Part shown: piece after piece, positions 1-9,173 of the stretch
Position numbering within the stretch: position 1 is the first letter of the stretch
How the letters are laid out: each line of letters opens with the position of its first letter
Assembly (NCBI GenBank): GCA_016711605.1
Contig: JADJSS010000004.1
Span: 194,648-258,647, forward strand
Length of the DNA: 64,000 bases
From: Saprospirales bacterium
GTDB taxonomy: Bacteria; Bacteroidota; Bacteroidia; Chitinophagales; JADIYW01
Direction of reading: 5' to 3'
Notes under the pieces: model-generated
Told to the model about the DNA's origin: nothing
Databases searched by the model: none
Seen by the model: only the letters and a program-made list of their open reading frames with translations
Made by a program: the position numbers and the translations under genes

Positions 1-651
1 ACAGGTGTATCTATTGTTATACATACACAAAATCCATTTGTGCCAATCATTCACATGAATGTGCGTTATTTTTGTATGATGGAAAATGAAAATTCTGAAA
101 TTATTGACGAATGGTTTGGTGGTGGCATTGACGTATCACCAGCATATCCAAATGAAACAGATACGTTACATTTACATCAAACGTTGAAAACTGCTTGTGA
201 TAAATTTGATGCTTCATTTTATCCAGCATTTAAAACCTGGTGCGATGACTATTTTACGATAAAACATAGAAATGAAATGCGTGGTGTAGGTGGAATTTTC
301 TTCGATCATTTGCGACCCAAAAATGATGATGAAAAACAACATTTATTTTCTTTTTTACAAGCAATTGGAAATAGTTTTATTCCAATTTATAAAACCATAG
401 TTGAAAATAATAAAGACATATCTTTTACCGATAAAAATAAAGAATGGCAGTTTATTCGTCGTGGCAGATATGCCGAATTTAATTTAGTGTATGACAGAGG
501 AACGCATTTTGGATTAAAAACTAACGGACGAATTGAGTCTATTTTAATGAGTTTGCCGCCACACGCAGCATGGAAATATGATTATCATCCTGAAAAAAAT
601 AGTGAAGAAGAAAAAACATTAACATTTTTTCAACCAAAAAATTGGTTTTAA
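1..651 (+). CDS. hemF: Oxygen-dependent coproporphyrinogen III oxidase, 5' end cut by window edge
   Basis: The reading frame is open from base 1, so the N-terminus lies outside the window; 216 residues are visible, about the C-terminal two thirds of a family protein of roughly 300 residues. The family oxidatively decarboxylates two propionates of coproporphyrinogen III to vinyl groups in the cytoplasm, using O2, in haem synthesis. Hallmark blocks are present: MNVRYF, WFGGGIDVSPAYP, RGVGGIFFDHL, and near the end EFNLVYDRGTHFGLKTNGR followed by ESILMSLPP. No frame break is seen. The next gene converges on it with a 4-base gap. Recognition is firm; only the start is missing. Confidence 0.96.
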   Translation, partial: TGVSIVIHTQNPFVPIIHMNVRYFCMMENENSEIIDEWFGGGIDVSPAYPNETDTLHLHQTLKTACDKFDASFYPAFKTWCDDYFTIKHRNEMRGVGGIFFDHLRPKNDDEKQHLFSFLQAIGNSFIPIYKTIVENNKDISFTDKNKEWQFIRRGRYAEFNLVYDRGTHFGLKTNGRIESILMSLPPHAAWKYDYHPEKNSEEEKTLTFFQPKNWF

Positions 652-655
652 ATTT

Positions 656-1909
656 TTACGTTTTTTGTGGTTTCTTTTTTGCTGCTGGAAATAAAATATT
701 ATTTAGAATTAAGCGATAACCAGCCGAGTTTGGATGCAAATTTAAGTCTGTAACAGGATCGCCAACACGATGCTGATAATCTTCCGGATCATGTCCGCCG
801 AAAAATGTCCATGTTCCTTTGCCTAAAACACCGTGAATATATTTTGCTTCGTTTAAACTTTTAGTTTCACCTAAAATCAATACATCAGATTTGATATATT
901 GTTTTTTAAACGCAGTTGTTTGACCCATAAAACCTTTTATCATTTTCTCATGATCTTGCGTCAACATTGAAGGAATCTGATCCCATTTTGCAGAAAAATC
1001 AAATAACGAAAAATAATCCATTTCTTGTTTTACAGGTCGCATTTGAGAAACATCGATAGTTGAAAATTCGTATTCGTACGGATTTGTACTTATCTGATAA
1101 TTCTGAAATGCAAAACTATTGTCGAAATTTAATTTAGCTTGTGCATTTGGATTCATAGCATCATGATCAAATTGAGTTGCACATATATCATTACCTTCTG
1201 CTGCCAACGCAATGTCATACGAGTCAGTCGCAGAACACATGGCAAACATAAAACCACCACCTAATACAAAGTCTTTTATTTTTTTTGCAACGGCTAATTT
1301 TTCTTGAGAAACCTTAGTAAAACCTAATAGTTTGGCTCTTTTTTCATAATCTGCAACTTGATTTTGATACCACACAGCATTTTGATACATTGCCCAAAAT
1401 TTACCGTACTGTCCTGTAAAATCTTCGTGATGCAAATGCAACCAATCGTATAAATGCAATTCATCACCTAAAATTTCTTCATCATAAATAACTTTATAAG
1501 GAATCTCAGCATACGTTAATACTAAGGTTACTGCATCGTCCCATGGTTGATTTGTTTTTGGTGAATACACTGCCACTTTCGGTGGTTTTTCCAAACGCAC
1601 CACATCCATATTTATTTCAGGATTTGCAATATCTGCTAAAATTTTACTCATTGCAGCATCTGCAACGGTTTCGTATTTCACATTTCTAATTAAACATTCT
1701 TTTTCAAAATTGGCATCGTATGGAAAAGCAAAACTTCCACCACGATAATTGAGCAACCAATCAACTGGAGAATTTTTTGCTAAAATCCAATATGCAATTC
1801 CATATGCTTTTAAATGATTGGTTTGCGCATCATCCATTGGAATTAAAATAAATGAAGCCTTACCGTAAAGCGTAAGAAAGAGTAATATTGAAAAAAATAG
1901 TTTATTCAT
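656..1909 (-). CDS. Secreted conserved Bacteroidota protein, often labelled asparagine synthetase B
   Basis: 417 residues starting with a cleavable signal peptide (MNKLFFSILLFLTLYGKAS), so it is probably periplasmic. I recognise the family by its long conserved blocks (ILIPMDDAQTNHLKAYGIAYW, WDDAVTLVLTYAEIPY, DWLHLHHEDFTGQYGKFW, GGHDPEDYQHRVGDP). Databases often name it asparagine synthetase B. I see no N-terminal Cys nucleophile, no glutamine amidotransferase domain and no ATP-pyrophosphatase motif, so that name looks like a propagated error. The region with FVLGGGFMFAMCSATDSYD resembles glutamine-amidotransferase-like folds used as non-catalytic or protease-like domains; that is inference. 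It lies 51 bases downstream of a lipoprotein gene on the same strand and may be co-transcribed with it. Function unknown. Confidence 0.85.
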   Translation of the reverse strand: MNKLFFSILLFLTLYGKASFILIPMDDAQTNHLKAYGIAYWILAKNSPVDWLLNYRGGSFAFPYDANFEKECLIRNVKYETVADAAMSKILADIANPEINMDVVRLEKPPKVAVYSPKTNQPWDDAVTLVLTYAEIPYKVIYDEEILGDELHLYDWLHLHHEDFTGQYGKFWAMYQNAVWYQNQVADYEKRAKLLGFTKVSQEKLAVAKKIKDFVLGGGFMFAMCSATDSYDIALAAEGNDICATQFDHDAMNPNAQAKLNFDNSFAFQNYQISTNPYEYEFSTIDVSQMRPVKQEMDYFSLFDFSAKWDQIPSMLTQDHEKMIKGFMGQTTAFKKQYIKSDVLILGETKSLNEAKYIHGVLGKGTWTFFGGHDPEDYQHRVGDPVTDLNLHPNSAGYRLILNNILFPAAKKKPQKT

Positions 1910-1960
1910 TGCTAATCAAAAATAATACAAAATTTATACCGATTTGGTTAATTTTTGTTT

Positions 1961-3481
1961 TTAATAACCATAATGTGCGTACAAAATATCTATTGCAGCT
2001 TGTTGTGCTGGAAATGCTGCTTTTAATTTTGCTTTATAATCAGCAACACTTCTTAAGTCTGAACTAAATACATTATATAATTGTGGAAACGTAATGTTTG
2101 ATACATTATCGAATGTTTCATTGGTGCCATCATCTTGCAAATCGTGATAAACACCATAAGGTATAAAATCTATTGCTGGTGTTTCATTATTTTCTAAATA
2201 TTTTTGTTTATGATAAGTATAAAATAAACCAAAATTAGATAAATCTTCGGCCCAAGCTTCAGACATTCCAATGATTCCTGAGTTAGGAAATGCAGCTTCG
2301 CCATAACCACCATGTGCATAAATATATTCTACATAAGGCAACCAAAATGCTGGACCAACTTTTGCATAATGGCTTGCATGCGATAATTCGTGAAACATAG
2401 TTTCTATAAAAGAAGAGCGTGCTGCAGTTGCATATCTGCTGTAAAAAGGCGCATATAAATCAGGTAATTGGTTTTTAATGACAGCTGCTAACGTTCCTGC
2501 AAGATTTGCAGGCAAACCAAATAAATTGCTTAATAATTGGGTTGGATTTGCAATATTTTGATCAGCCATATTATGTAGCATTGGTGTTGCATAAGATGTG
2601 CTGATCGGCGCATCTTTTCCTAACCAAAATAAAAATTTCTGACTTGACATTTGAAAACCATAATGGTTAGCAAAGTCAACGTATTTATAAAAAGAATACA
2701 ATGCAGCGCATGAATGCAATAATGCTGCATTATTAAATTCTCTACCAATTTCAATATTTAAATTGGTGAATGCGCACGATTTTTTAAATCCTAATGAATA
2801 AATATTTTGATTAAAAACACCAAAAATATTTGCAACATCTAACGTATGAATTTCTACATAACTGTTATCAAACTTAATTAAAACTTCAACGGTATCTGAT
2901 GTGATATTGGCACCGTAAATGGTGAAATTTCCTTTATCATCTGTGTAAGCATACGCTACTTTTGTTGCATCTTTTACAATGATGGCAATGTTTTTTAGTG
3001 GAACTTGTACACTATCAATTGGATCGAAAAAAGTAACATTTCCTTGAAATTGTTTGCCTTCTTCGCCATTTATTTTTCCATCAATCGATTTTTTTTCAGG
3101 CATGTATAAATCCTTGATTTTTTCGTACTGATATTTTGAAATATTTACATTATTTGGCACAACACCATAATAAACAGCATAAGTTGCAGTGTGTTCTATT
3201 TTATATTGCAAGTTTTTGTCAGGAATCGCATCGAATGGATGGTCCAATAAAACCACACCGTTTGCTTCTAAATTTCTATATTGTTCAATGTTAAACAAGC
3301 GGAATTTTACATATTGATGTGTTGAATTTCCTTGCAATAAAACTTCTGAAGTTGCTTCATACGGATTTTTAAATTGATGTTTTATTTCTACTGTACATTC
3401 ATCTTTTGGTGTTTTTGTATCACTTTTTTTGCAAGCAAAAATCACCAATGAAATAATGAAAATAAATAGCGTACGATTCAT
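1961..3481 (-). CDS. Lipoprotein with predicted zinc metallopeptidase domain
   Basis: 506 residues. The N-terminus is a lipoprotein signal with Cys at residue 17 (SLVIFAC), followed by KKSD, so an envelope lipid-anchored protein. Residues about 145-200 look like a carboxypeptidase-regulatory-like beta-sandwich (GNVTFFDP to TDDKGNFTIYG). A zinc-peptidase motif HELSH sits at residues 364-368 inside MFHELSHASHY, and EAWAED about 40 residues later offers a glutamate for a third metal ligand, as in gluzincins. I cannot assign a MEROPS family. The gene is intact and lies upstream of the secreted protein at 656-1909 in the same orientation. Substrate unknown. Confidence 0.75.
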   Translation of the reverse strand: MNRTLFIFIISLVIFACKKSDTKTPKDECTVEIKHQFKNPYEATSEVLLQGNSTHQYVKFRLFNIEQYRNLEANGVVLLDHPFDAIPDKNLQYKIEHTATYAVYYGVVPNNVNISKYQYEKIKDLYMPEKKSIDGKINGEEGKQFQGNVTFFDPIDSVQVPLKNIAIIVKDATKVAYAYTDDKGNFTIYGANITSDTVEVLIKFDNSYVEIHTLDVANIFGVFNQNIYSLGFKKSCAFTNLNIEIGREFNNAALLHSCAALYSFYKYVDFANHYGFQMSSQKFLFWLGKDAPISTSYATPMLHNMADQNIANPTQLLSNLFGLPANLAGTLAAVIKNQLPDLYAPFYSRYATAARSSFIETMFHELSHASHYAKVGPAFWLPYVEYIYAHGGYGEAAFPNSGIIGMSEAWAEDLSNFGLFYTYHKQKYLENNETPAIDFIPYGVYHDLQDDGTNETFDNVSNITFPQLYNVFSSDLRSVADYKAKLKAAFPAQQAAIDILYAHYGY

Positions 3482-3553
3482 GAAAAATATAGTTTATATA
3501 AAGATAGTAAAAAGATGTTGAGTTGATGATGAATTTGTTTTGAAATACTTTTC

Positions 3554-4186
3554 TTATTTCAAGAGTTTTTTCCAAATTAAAAATTCAATTAATAATAAAT
3601 TTGGAATAAAACCTAACCATGCAACTAATCTGTAAACATCCATTGGTGCTGGCTGAAACAAGAATACCAAAATATATTTCCATGCACGCAATGTGATGGC
3701 TGAAAGCGTAAGTGCATAACTTCTGTACATATAATTTTCATGGTTTTTAAAATCTTTTTTCAAAGCCAAACGAAATGCTTTTGCTGTAAAATAAATCCAT
3801 AAAATATCTAAAAATAAAAAACCAATTTTTGATGTATAACCACCGTTTGCATAGATTGCCATAATAAAACCAGAAGGTCCTGTTAAAAATAAAATTACGA
3901 ATACATATAACTTTCCGATGTTTCTATGAGTTTTTTTATGGTTTTTTAGAATGTATTTTGAAAACTGTGTGAAGCCAGCAAGTAAAGCAAACATGCTTGT
4001 AAAAACATGTGTAAAAAATGCAATTCGCCAAGGAATGATGTTTATGTAATCTTGCTTAATGCGCAGAAAAGCAACATCTAAATTGATTGGAATATATTGC
4101 AATGTGATGCGCAACATAAGAAAAGAAAAAAATGCAAGTAATAATAAAAGCAGCGCAGAACTATATGTTTTTAATTTGGAATTCAT
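3554..4186 (-). CDS. DUF2306 family membrane protein
   Basis: 210 residues with about six hydrophobic segments, so an inner membrane protein. The pattern FFTHVFTSMFALLAGFTQF, then HRNIGKLYVFVILF, then HENYMYRSYALTLSAITLRAW matches the DUF2306 (predicted membrane protein, YkoY-like) family, with conserved His residues in helices. The family has no established role; the spaced His residues have led to suggestions of haem or metal binding, which I cannot test here. The gene starts only about 15 bases from the divergent gene at 4202, so their promoters must overlap. Confidence 0.75.
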   Translation of the reverse strand: MNSKLKTYSSALLLLLLAFFSFLMLRITLQYIPINLDVAFLRIKQDYINIIPWRIAFFTHVFTSMFALLAGFTQFSKYILKNHKKTHRNIGKLYVFVILFLTGPSGFIMAIYANGGYTSKIGFLFLDILWIYFTAKAFRLALKKDFKNHENYMYRSYALTLSAITLRAWKYILVFLFQPAPMDVYRLVAWLGFIPNLLLIEFLIWKKLLK

Positions 4187-4201
4187 TACTTTTAAGCTAC
4201 T

Positions 4202-5140
4202 ATGAAGAATCTAATTTATATTTTTATTGTGATGTTGCTGTTTGCACAATGCAATAATCAAAATTCAACAGACAAAACTACTGAAAAAACACCAGTAGTT
4301 GCAGTTTCAACAGATAGTTTAACGGTTGTTGAAATAGTAGATATAAGATCTGAAAAAGATATTTTAGGTATGTGGTCTGGTGCATTTGACAGTACAAAAA
4401 TTCTGAAAGAAATTGGTGATACTATTTTTAATATCGAAGATTTTCAGACTGATTATTGGGAAGAATCTGCAGTGAAAAAATTACCTAAACAGTATCAAAA
4501 ATTCTTTTATAAAGATCCGTTGTATGGTTATATGAGTTTGCAAACACCAAACAAAATCAGTATTAAAATTGAAAAATTAGAAAAGGGTGTTTTTTCAGGA
4601 AAATCAATTTGTTCTGGGTTTGAAAGAACTTTAAATGGTACGTTCACCAGAGATAAAAATACAATTCAAATTATTTGTAAAGAACCTGGTGATGAAAAAT
4701 ATGATGGTGAATTTAATTTAGTTATTGATATGGATAGCTCAACGTTAATAGGTACTTGGAAGCCATTTAATGATTCTGTTTCTGAGCAAAAAACATTATC
4801 GATGAGTCGTAAAGATTTCAAATATATACCTAATGCAGAAGAATTTAATATTGATAAAGAACTTTTAGATAAAAATGTTTCAACAGATATTTTAAAAACA
4901 AAAGAAGTTGAAAATCAATCGAAACAACGTTTAAGAATGTTGCGCAATTTAATTTATGCACGACATGGTTATACTTTTAAGAACAAGGACGTGCGCAATA
5001 TTTTTGAAGGTTATGAATGGTATTTACCTGTTTCTGCTGATGTACGCGATTTGCTTTCACCAATTGAAAAACAAAACGAAGCATTGATGAAACGCTATGA
5101 AGATTATGCGAAAAGTTATTATGATGATTTTGGAAGATAA
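4202..5140 (+). CDS. Lipoprotein with C-terminal YARHG domain
   Basis: 312 residues with a lipoprotein signal ending LLFAQC (Cys 17) and then a polar Asn/Thr-rich linker typical of a surface or periplasmic lipoprotein. The C-terminal quarter holds the YARHG motif (RNLIYARHGYTFKNKDVR) followed by FEGYEWYLP, the YARHG extracellular domain whose function is not known. The middle part (residues about 55-210) shows beta-rich sequence with GMWSGAFDS and TLIGTWKPFNDS, resembling a lipocalin-like stability fold; this is a guess. Gene intact. Divergent from the DUF2306 gene. Confidence 0.8.
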   Translation: MKNLIYIFIVMLLFAQCNNQNSTDKTTEKTPVVAVSTDSLTVVEIVDIRSEKDILGMWSGAFDSTKILKEIGDTIFNIEDFQTDYWEESAVKKLPKQYQKFFYKDPLYGYMSLQTPNKISIKIEKLEKGVFSGKSICSGFERTLNGTFTRDKNTIQIICKEPGDEKYDGEFNLVIDMDSSTLIGTWKPFNDSVSEQKTLSMSRKDFKYIPNAEEFNIDKELLDKNVSTDILKTKEVENQSKQRLRMLRNLIYARHGYTFKNKDVRNIFEGYEWYLPVSADVRDLLSPIEKQNEALMKRYEDYAKSYYDDFGR

Positions 5141-5177
5141 TTAAAAAATTACAAGTTGCTAAAATTAGAAGAATATT

Positions 5178-5885
5178 TTATGTAAGATAAATGTCTTGCT
5201 TACAAAGTTTGTTATTTATAAAAGTTTCGACTAAAACTTGATTATTGTCTGATAATTTTGTTGTGAATACTACATCTTGTTTGTTGAGTTTTTGATTGGT
5301 GCATATACTACAACTTAATAAATCATGATTAATTGAAAAGAAAAAACAAATATCATCAGCAGTATTATTTAAAATCTGAAAATCTTTATAACCATATACA
5401 ATTGTTGCATCTGAACCTAATGGCGCAAATCGAGTATTGTTATCATAAATATCCTTGCTGTGATGATGTCTTTCTATTATTTTAATATTAGTTTGTAAGC
5501 AAAGATGATACATAATCCAAGGCAATTGACATAAGCCGCCGCCAACTTCAGGAACTACTTTTCCATCTTTTATACTTCTGCTTTCTTTGTATCCATTTTT
5601 TATAGATGGATTGCCAACAACCTTGTTAAACGAAAATATTTTTTGTGTAGGAATTACTAAGTAGTTAATTTTTTCTATTGCAATATTTAGGTTTTCGATT
5701 TTGTTGTCGAAATACTCATTTTGCATTATTTTTTGTGTAATTGTATGTTGAACTGGTAAATCTTTCTTAGTTCCATATACAGAAATAATTTTTTTAAATT
5801 TTCCATTTAACGTATTTTTTATGTTTAAGAAACAGAGTTTGATTAATAACTTAAACGATGATGGTATGTATTTTTTTATGCTCAT
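5178..5885 (-). CDS. VanW family protein
   Basis: 235 residues. The conserved VanW block is plain: PTQKIFSFNKVVGNPSIKNG, then GYKESRSIKDGKVVPEVGGG with LCQLPW directly after. VanW was named from vancomycin-resistance clusters but has no proven enzymatic role in resistance, and chromosomal copies such as this are widespread; there is no van gene nearby. No signal peptide is seen. The start overlaps the stop of the methyltransferase gene by 4 bases (5882-5885), so the pair is translationally coupled and probably acts together. The methyltransferase partner may point to modification of a small molecule or wall-related compound, but that is inference. Confidence 0.85.
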   Translation of the reverse strand: MSIKKYIPSSFKLLIKLCFLNIKNTLNGKFKKIISVYGTKKDLPVQHTITQKIMQNEYFDNKIENLNIAIEKINYLVIPTQKIFSFNKVVGNPSIKNGYKESRSIKDGKVVPEVGGGLCQLPWIMYHLCLQTNIKIIERHHHSKDIYDNNTRFAPLGSDATIVYGYKDFQILNNTADDICFFFSINHDLLSCSICTNQKLNKQDVVFTTKLSDNNQVLVETFINNKLCKQDIYLT

Positions 5886-6541
5886 TTCTTTTTAGCGTAG
5901 ATGCAATAATATGATGCATGTTTTTTTAAGAAACTGTTGCAAAGTAAGATGTCAAGCCATAAAAAATATCGTCGCAATGAAATAGGTATGCGATGAATTG
6001 GTAAAAATAAAATGCCTTTGTATGAAATAATATCAAACTTATTTTCTAATAACTTACTGATTTCTTCAATAGAATAAGATGTATTGGCGTGCCAACCATC
6101 TTTTTTGCTTTTTCTGAAAGGTGATAAAATATCAAAAATAAAAACTCCGTTTGTATCTAATTTATTGTAAATAAAATTAATTGTTTCTTTGAATTCATTT
6201 TTAGATAAATGCATAATTACGTGAAAAGAATAAATTGCAGTCATAGAATTATTCTCTATTAGCAATCCATTTTTATCTAACAGAAAATATTTTTTAGCAG
6301 GATTTTTTTGTTGTGCTAGTTGCAACATTTTTTCGCTGATATCCATTCCTGAATTTGCAAATTCAGACAATCTTCCTGTGCCACAACCATAATCTAAAAT
6401 AGTTTCTTTATTCATTCCAATCAACCATTTGGCTAATATTTTTCGTTCTTCAGCATCAATAAATTTACCATACGAATTTCCAAACCTATTTTTGTCATAG
6501 TTATTTGCAATCGAATTATAGTATTCTTTAACTTCAGACAT
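5882..6541 (-). CDS. Class I SAM-dependent methyltransferase
   Basis: About 219 residues from the start I choose (MSEVKEYYNSIANNYDKNRF). Motif I is ETILDYGCGTGRLSEF with a following acidic post-motif (SGMDISEKML), the SAM-binding glycine loop of class I Rossmann methyltransferases. A longer start at 6571 exists, but those codons lie in the hairpin of the terminator at 6561-6589 that belongs to the upstream icd gene, so 6541 is preferred. The gene overlaps the VanW-like gene by 4 bases. Substrate not recognisable; the N-terminal YYNSIANNYD form is common in UbiE/COQ5-like and other small-molecule enzymes. Confidence 0.85.
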   Translation of the reverse strand: MSEVKEYYNSIANNYDKNRFGNSYGKFIDAEERKILAKWLIGMNKETILDYGCGTGRLSEFANSGMDISEKMLQLAQQKNPAKKYFLLDKNGLLIENNSMTAIYSFHVIMHLSKNEFKETINFIYNKLDTNGVFIFDILSPFRKSKKDGWHANTSYSIEEISKLLENKFDIISYKGILFLPIHRIPISLRRYFLWLDILLCNSFLKKHASYYCIYAKKK

Positions 6542-6560
6542 ACTTGCTAAAATATAAAAA

Positions 6561-6589
6561 AAGACTTGCAATATTTACTTGCAAGTCTT
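6561..6589 (-). terminator. Rho-independent terminator after icd
   Basis: A perfect 11-bp inverted repeat (AAGACTTGCAA / TTGCAAGTCTT) with a 7-base loop is flanked by A runs on both sides. Read on the minus strand it follows the icd stop codon by about 40 bases and runs into a run of seven Ts, the expected form for intrinsic termination of icd. The A run on the other side would also let it work on the plus strand. Confidence 0.8.
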
Positions 6590-6631
6590 AAAAAAAAATG
6601 GGAATAAGTATATTGTTCTTATTGCTCGTTT

Positions 6632-7900
6632 CTAAAAATTCTTAATAATAGCTTCGCCAAATTCAGAACATTTTAATAATGTTGCGCCTTCCATCAAACG
6701 GTGGAAATCATACGTTACTGTTTTATCTTCAATAGCTTTTTCCATGCCTTTGATAATTAAATTTGCAGCTTCAATCCAACCCATAAATTCAAACATCATC
6801 ACACCTGATAATATTACCGAACTTGGATTTACTTTATCCAAACCAGCATATTTTGGTGCAGTACCATGTGTTGCTTCAAAAATTGCCATACCAGTTAAGT
6901 AGTTGATATTTGCACCAGGCGCAATACCAATTCCACCAACCAAGGCAGCCAACGCATCAGAAATATAATCGCCATTTAAGTTTAAGGTAGCAACAACATC
7001 ATAGTCTTCTGGACGCAAAATAATTTGTTGTAAAAAGTTATCAGCAATCGCATCTTTGATAATTAATTTACCATCTGCTTCTGCTTTTTTCATTGCAGCG
7101 TTTGCTTCTTCTTGTCCTTCTTCTGCTAAAATTTTATCATACTGATTCCAAGTAAAAACTTTATCTGCGTATTCGCGTTCAGCCAATTTGTAGGCCCATT
7201 CTTTGAATTTACCTTCGGTAAATTTCATGATGTTGCCTTTGTGTACTATAGTTACTGATTTGCGTTTGTGTGCCAATGCATAATTCATTGCAGAACGCAT
7301 TAATCGTTCAGTACCTTCTAAGGAAACTGGTTTAATTCCTAAAGATGATGTTTCAGGAAAACGAATTTTATCACCAATATTCATTTCTGTTTGTAAGAAA
7401 TGTAATAATTTTTTGCATTCATCGGTTCCTTCCATCCATTCAATTCCTGAGTAAATATCTTCTGTATTTTCACGGAAAATAACCATATCTACTTTCTCAG
7501 GAACTTTTGAATTTGATGGTACACCATTAAAATAACGAACAGGTCGAACACAAGCGTATAAATCTAACATTTGACGTAATGCTACATTTAAAGAACGAAT
7601 GCCACCACCAACTGGCGTTGTTAAAGGTCCTTTTATACCAATTAAATTTTCTGTGATAACTGTTAATGTTTCATCAGGTAACCAAGAACCCGTTTGTTTG
7701 TATGCTTTTTCACCAGCTAATACTTCTTTCCAGTGTATTTTTTTTGTTCCACCGTAAGCTTTTTCAACTGCTGCGTCTAACACACGAACTGAAGAAGCCC
7801 AAATATCTGGACCCGTTCCGTCGCCTTCTATAAATGGAATTATTGGTTCATTTGGCACATGTAAGTGTCCGTCTTTCATCGTGATTTTTTCTGCTGACAT
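6632..7900 (-). CDS. icd: Isocitrate dehydrogenase, NADP-dependent type
   Basis: 422 residues, full length. It oxidatively decarboxylates isocitrate to 2-oxoglutarate in the TCA cycle, in the cytoplasm. Signature blocks: IPFIEGDGTGPDIW at the N-terminus, GPLTTPVGGGIRSLNVALRQ containing the substrate-binding serine and arginines (the serine that AceK phosphorylates in E. coli), RENTEDIYSGIEW, VTIVHKGNIMKFTEG, NLNGDYISDALAALVGG with the metal-binding aspartates, and ATHGTAPKYAG. Length and motifs fit the E. coli-like homodimeric enzyme. On the minus strand a TATATTTG -7-like box (7952-7959) lies about 50 bases upstream, and a strong terminator follows. Single-gene unit. Confidence 0.96.
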   Translation of the reverse strand: MSAEKITMKDGHLHVPNEPIIPFIEGDGTGPDIWASSVRVLDAAVEKAYGGTKKIHWKEVLAGEKAYKQTGSWLPDETLTVITENLIGIKGPLTTPVGGGIRSLNVALRQMLDLYACVRPVRYFNGVPSNSKVPEKVDMVIFRENTEDIYSGIEWMEGTDECKKLLHFLQTEMNIGDKIRFPETSSLGIKPVSLEGTERLMRSAMNYALAHKRKSVTIVHKGNIMKFTEGKFKEWAYKLAEREYADKVFTWNQYDKILAEEGQEEANAAMKKAEADGKLIIKDAIADNFLQQIILRPEDYDVVATLNLNGDYISDALAALVGGIGIAPGANINYLTGMAIFEATHGTAPKYAGLDKVNPSSVILSGVMMFEFMGWIEAANLIIKGMEKAIEDKTVTYDFHRLMEGATLLKCSEFGEAIIKNF

Positions 7901-8066
7901 ATTATTTTTGTTTATTAATTTTTAGGTTAAAGAATTTTAGTTTTCAGTTCGCAAATATACAAAACATACAGTCATTAACATAAAATTTACAGAGATTGTT
8001 TGTGAAGAAATGTGAAAAAATGCTGTTTTAGTAAAAAAAATTAATTGGTAATTGTAATTTACAAAC

Positions 8067-8927
8067 ATGAATAAAATTGTATTTATTTTTTTGTTTCTAT
8101 CGTTTCAAAGTTCCTTTTCTCAGGAAATAAAAATAATGGCATGGAATATTTTTATGGTTCCGCCAATGATTTTTAAATCATGTCAAACTGAAAGAGCATA
8201 TTTAATTGCTGAATATATAAAAGTACAAAACCCTGATATTTTGGTTTTAGAAGAAACATTTATGAAGAGCACCAGAAATATTATTAATGATAGTTTAAAA
8301 ATGATTTATCCATTTCAATCGTCGATTACTAAACCTGGCTTTTTTAAATCTAATAGTGGTGTCTGGATTTTAAGTAAATATCCAATTGAAAGACAGGCAT
8401 TCATCACCTATAAAAATAAAACCAGCTCTGATGTTTTTGCCCAAAAAGGAGCTACATTTTTACAACTTGATATTTTAAATAAAAAAATACAAATTATTGG
8501 AACACATACACAAAGTTTAAATAAAAATGTGTTTGTTAGATTTAAACAATTTAAGCAGTTAAAAACAAAATTATTGGATGTTTATATAGATGATACGATT
8601 CCGCAATTTATTATTGGTGATTTAAATAGCAATTATTATGATTCTGTTGAATACAATGCAATGATTCAAACTTTAGAAACTTTACCAGTTAGTTTTAATG
8701 GTGAAAAATTCAGTTGGAATGGTTTGGAAAATGATTTAGCGAATAAATTTTCGGAACATTCACTGGAAACATTAGATTATATTTTATTGCGAAAACAACA
8801 TGAGAACATCGCAGAAATTATTTCAACAGAAATTTTAAAACCTACTAAAGACACTTGTTTTTGTAAATATAAATTCCAAAATTTATCTGATCACCATCCG
8901 ATTATTTCTACTATTAAATTGAAGTAA
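8067..8927 (+). CDS. Secreted sphingomyelinase C-like phosphodiesterase (EEP superfamily)
   Basis: 286 residues with a signal peptide (MNKIVFIFLFLSFQSSFSQ). The rest follows bacterial neutral sphingomyelinase C end to end: IKIMAWNIFM with the catalytic Asn, TERAYLIAEYI, ILVLEETF with the metal-binding Glu, GTHTQS, a GDLNSN block with Asp and Asn, ETLDYIL, and the final SDHHPI with the catalytic Asp-His. The superfamily hydrolyses phosphodiesters with Mg2+; members of this subgroup release ceramide from sphingomyelin or related sphingophospholipids. Secretion and similarity pattern support lipid rather than DNA as substrate, but this is inferred. An S1P-lyase-like gene lies 7 kb away. Gene intact and monocistronic. 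Confidence 0.8.
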   Translation: MNKIVFIFLFLSFQSSFSQEIKIMAWNIFMVPPMIFKSCQTERAYLIAEYIKVQNPDILVLEETFMKSTRNIINDSLKMIYPFQSSITKPGFFKSNSGVWILSKYPIERQAFITYKNKTSSDVFAQKGATFLQLDILNKKIQIIGTHTQSLNKNVFVRFKQFKQLKTKLLDVYIDDTIPQFIIGDLNSNYYDSVEYNAMIQTLETLPVSFNGEKFSWNGLENDLANKFSEHSLETLDYILLRKQHENIAEIISTEILKPTKDTCFCKYKFQNLSDHHPIISTIKLK

Positions 8928-8942
8928 AATCAATTAAATATT

Positions 8943-9088
8943 TTAACCACTTAAGAAGCTTAAGAAACGGAGATTAAGTATTATAAGAGAACAAAAATAT
9001 CCAATATTTGAAAACTTAGCTTTCTTATATTTTACTTTGATATTCTGGAATCTGCTTTTGCTTCTTCAGTTTCTTCAGTAGTTTAAAA
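8943..9088. repeat. Intergenic inverted-repeat element (AACCACTTAAG family), copy 1
   Basis: The left end TTAACCACTTAAGAAGCTTAAG is imperfectly mirrored by TTCTTCAGTTTCTTCAGTAGTTT at the right end, and the centre contains a GAAAACTTAGCTTTCTTAT stretch. A related element with clearer ends lies at 49697-49847. No coding potential. It sits between the sphingomyelinase-like gene and ruvB. Confidence 0.55.
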
Positions 9089-9160
9089 AGGTGTCAAAAT
9101 TCTTAGTATTTAAATATGATTTTACTTTTATCTTTTTCAAAAATCCTTATTCTATTTATT

Positions 9161-9168
9161 TATCTTTG
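9161..9168 (+). promoter_or_regulatory. -7 box of ruvB promoter
   Basis: TATCTTTG is a perfect match to the Bacteroidota -7 element TAnnTTTG. It ends 5 bases before the ruvB ATG at 9174, which implies a leaderless or nearly leaderless transcript. No clear TTTG was seen 19 bases upstream. Confidence 0.6.
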
Positions 9169-9173
9169 CAATC

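Noticed and set aside
656..1909. Asparagine synthetase B
   Set aside because: Signal peptide present; no N-terminal Cys nucleophile and no ATP pyrophosphatase motif, so the common database name is not supported.
5178..5885. Vancomycin resistance locus
   Set aside because: VanW-like proteins are widespread; vanA/H/X/S/R genes are absent.
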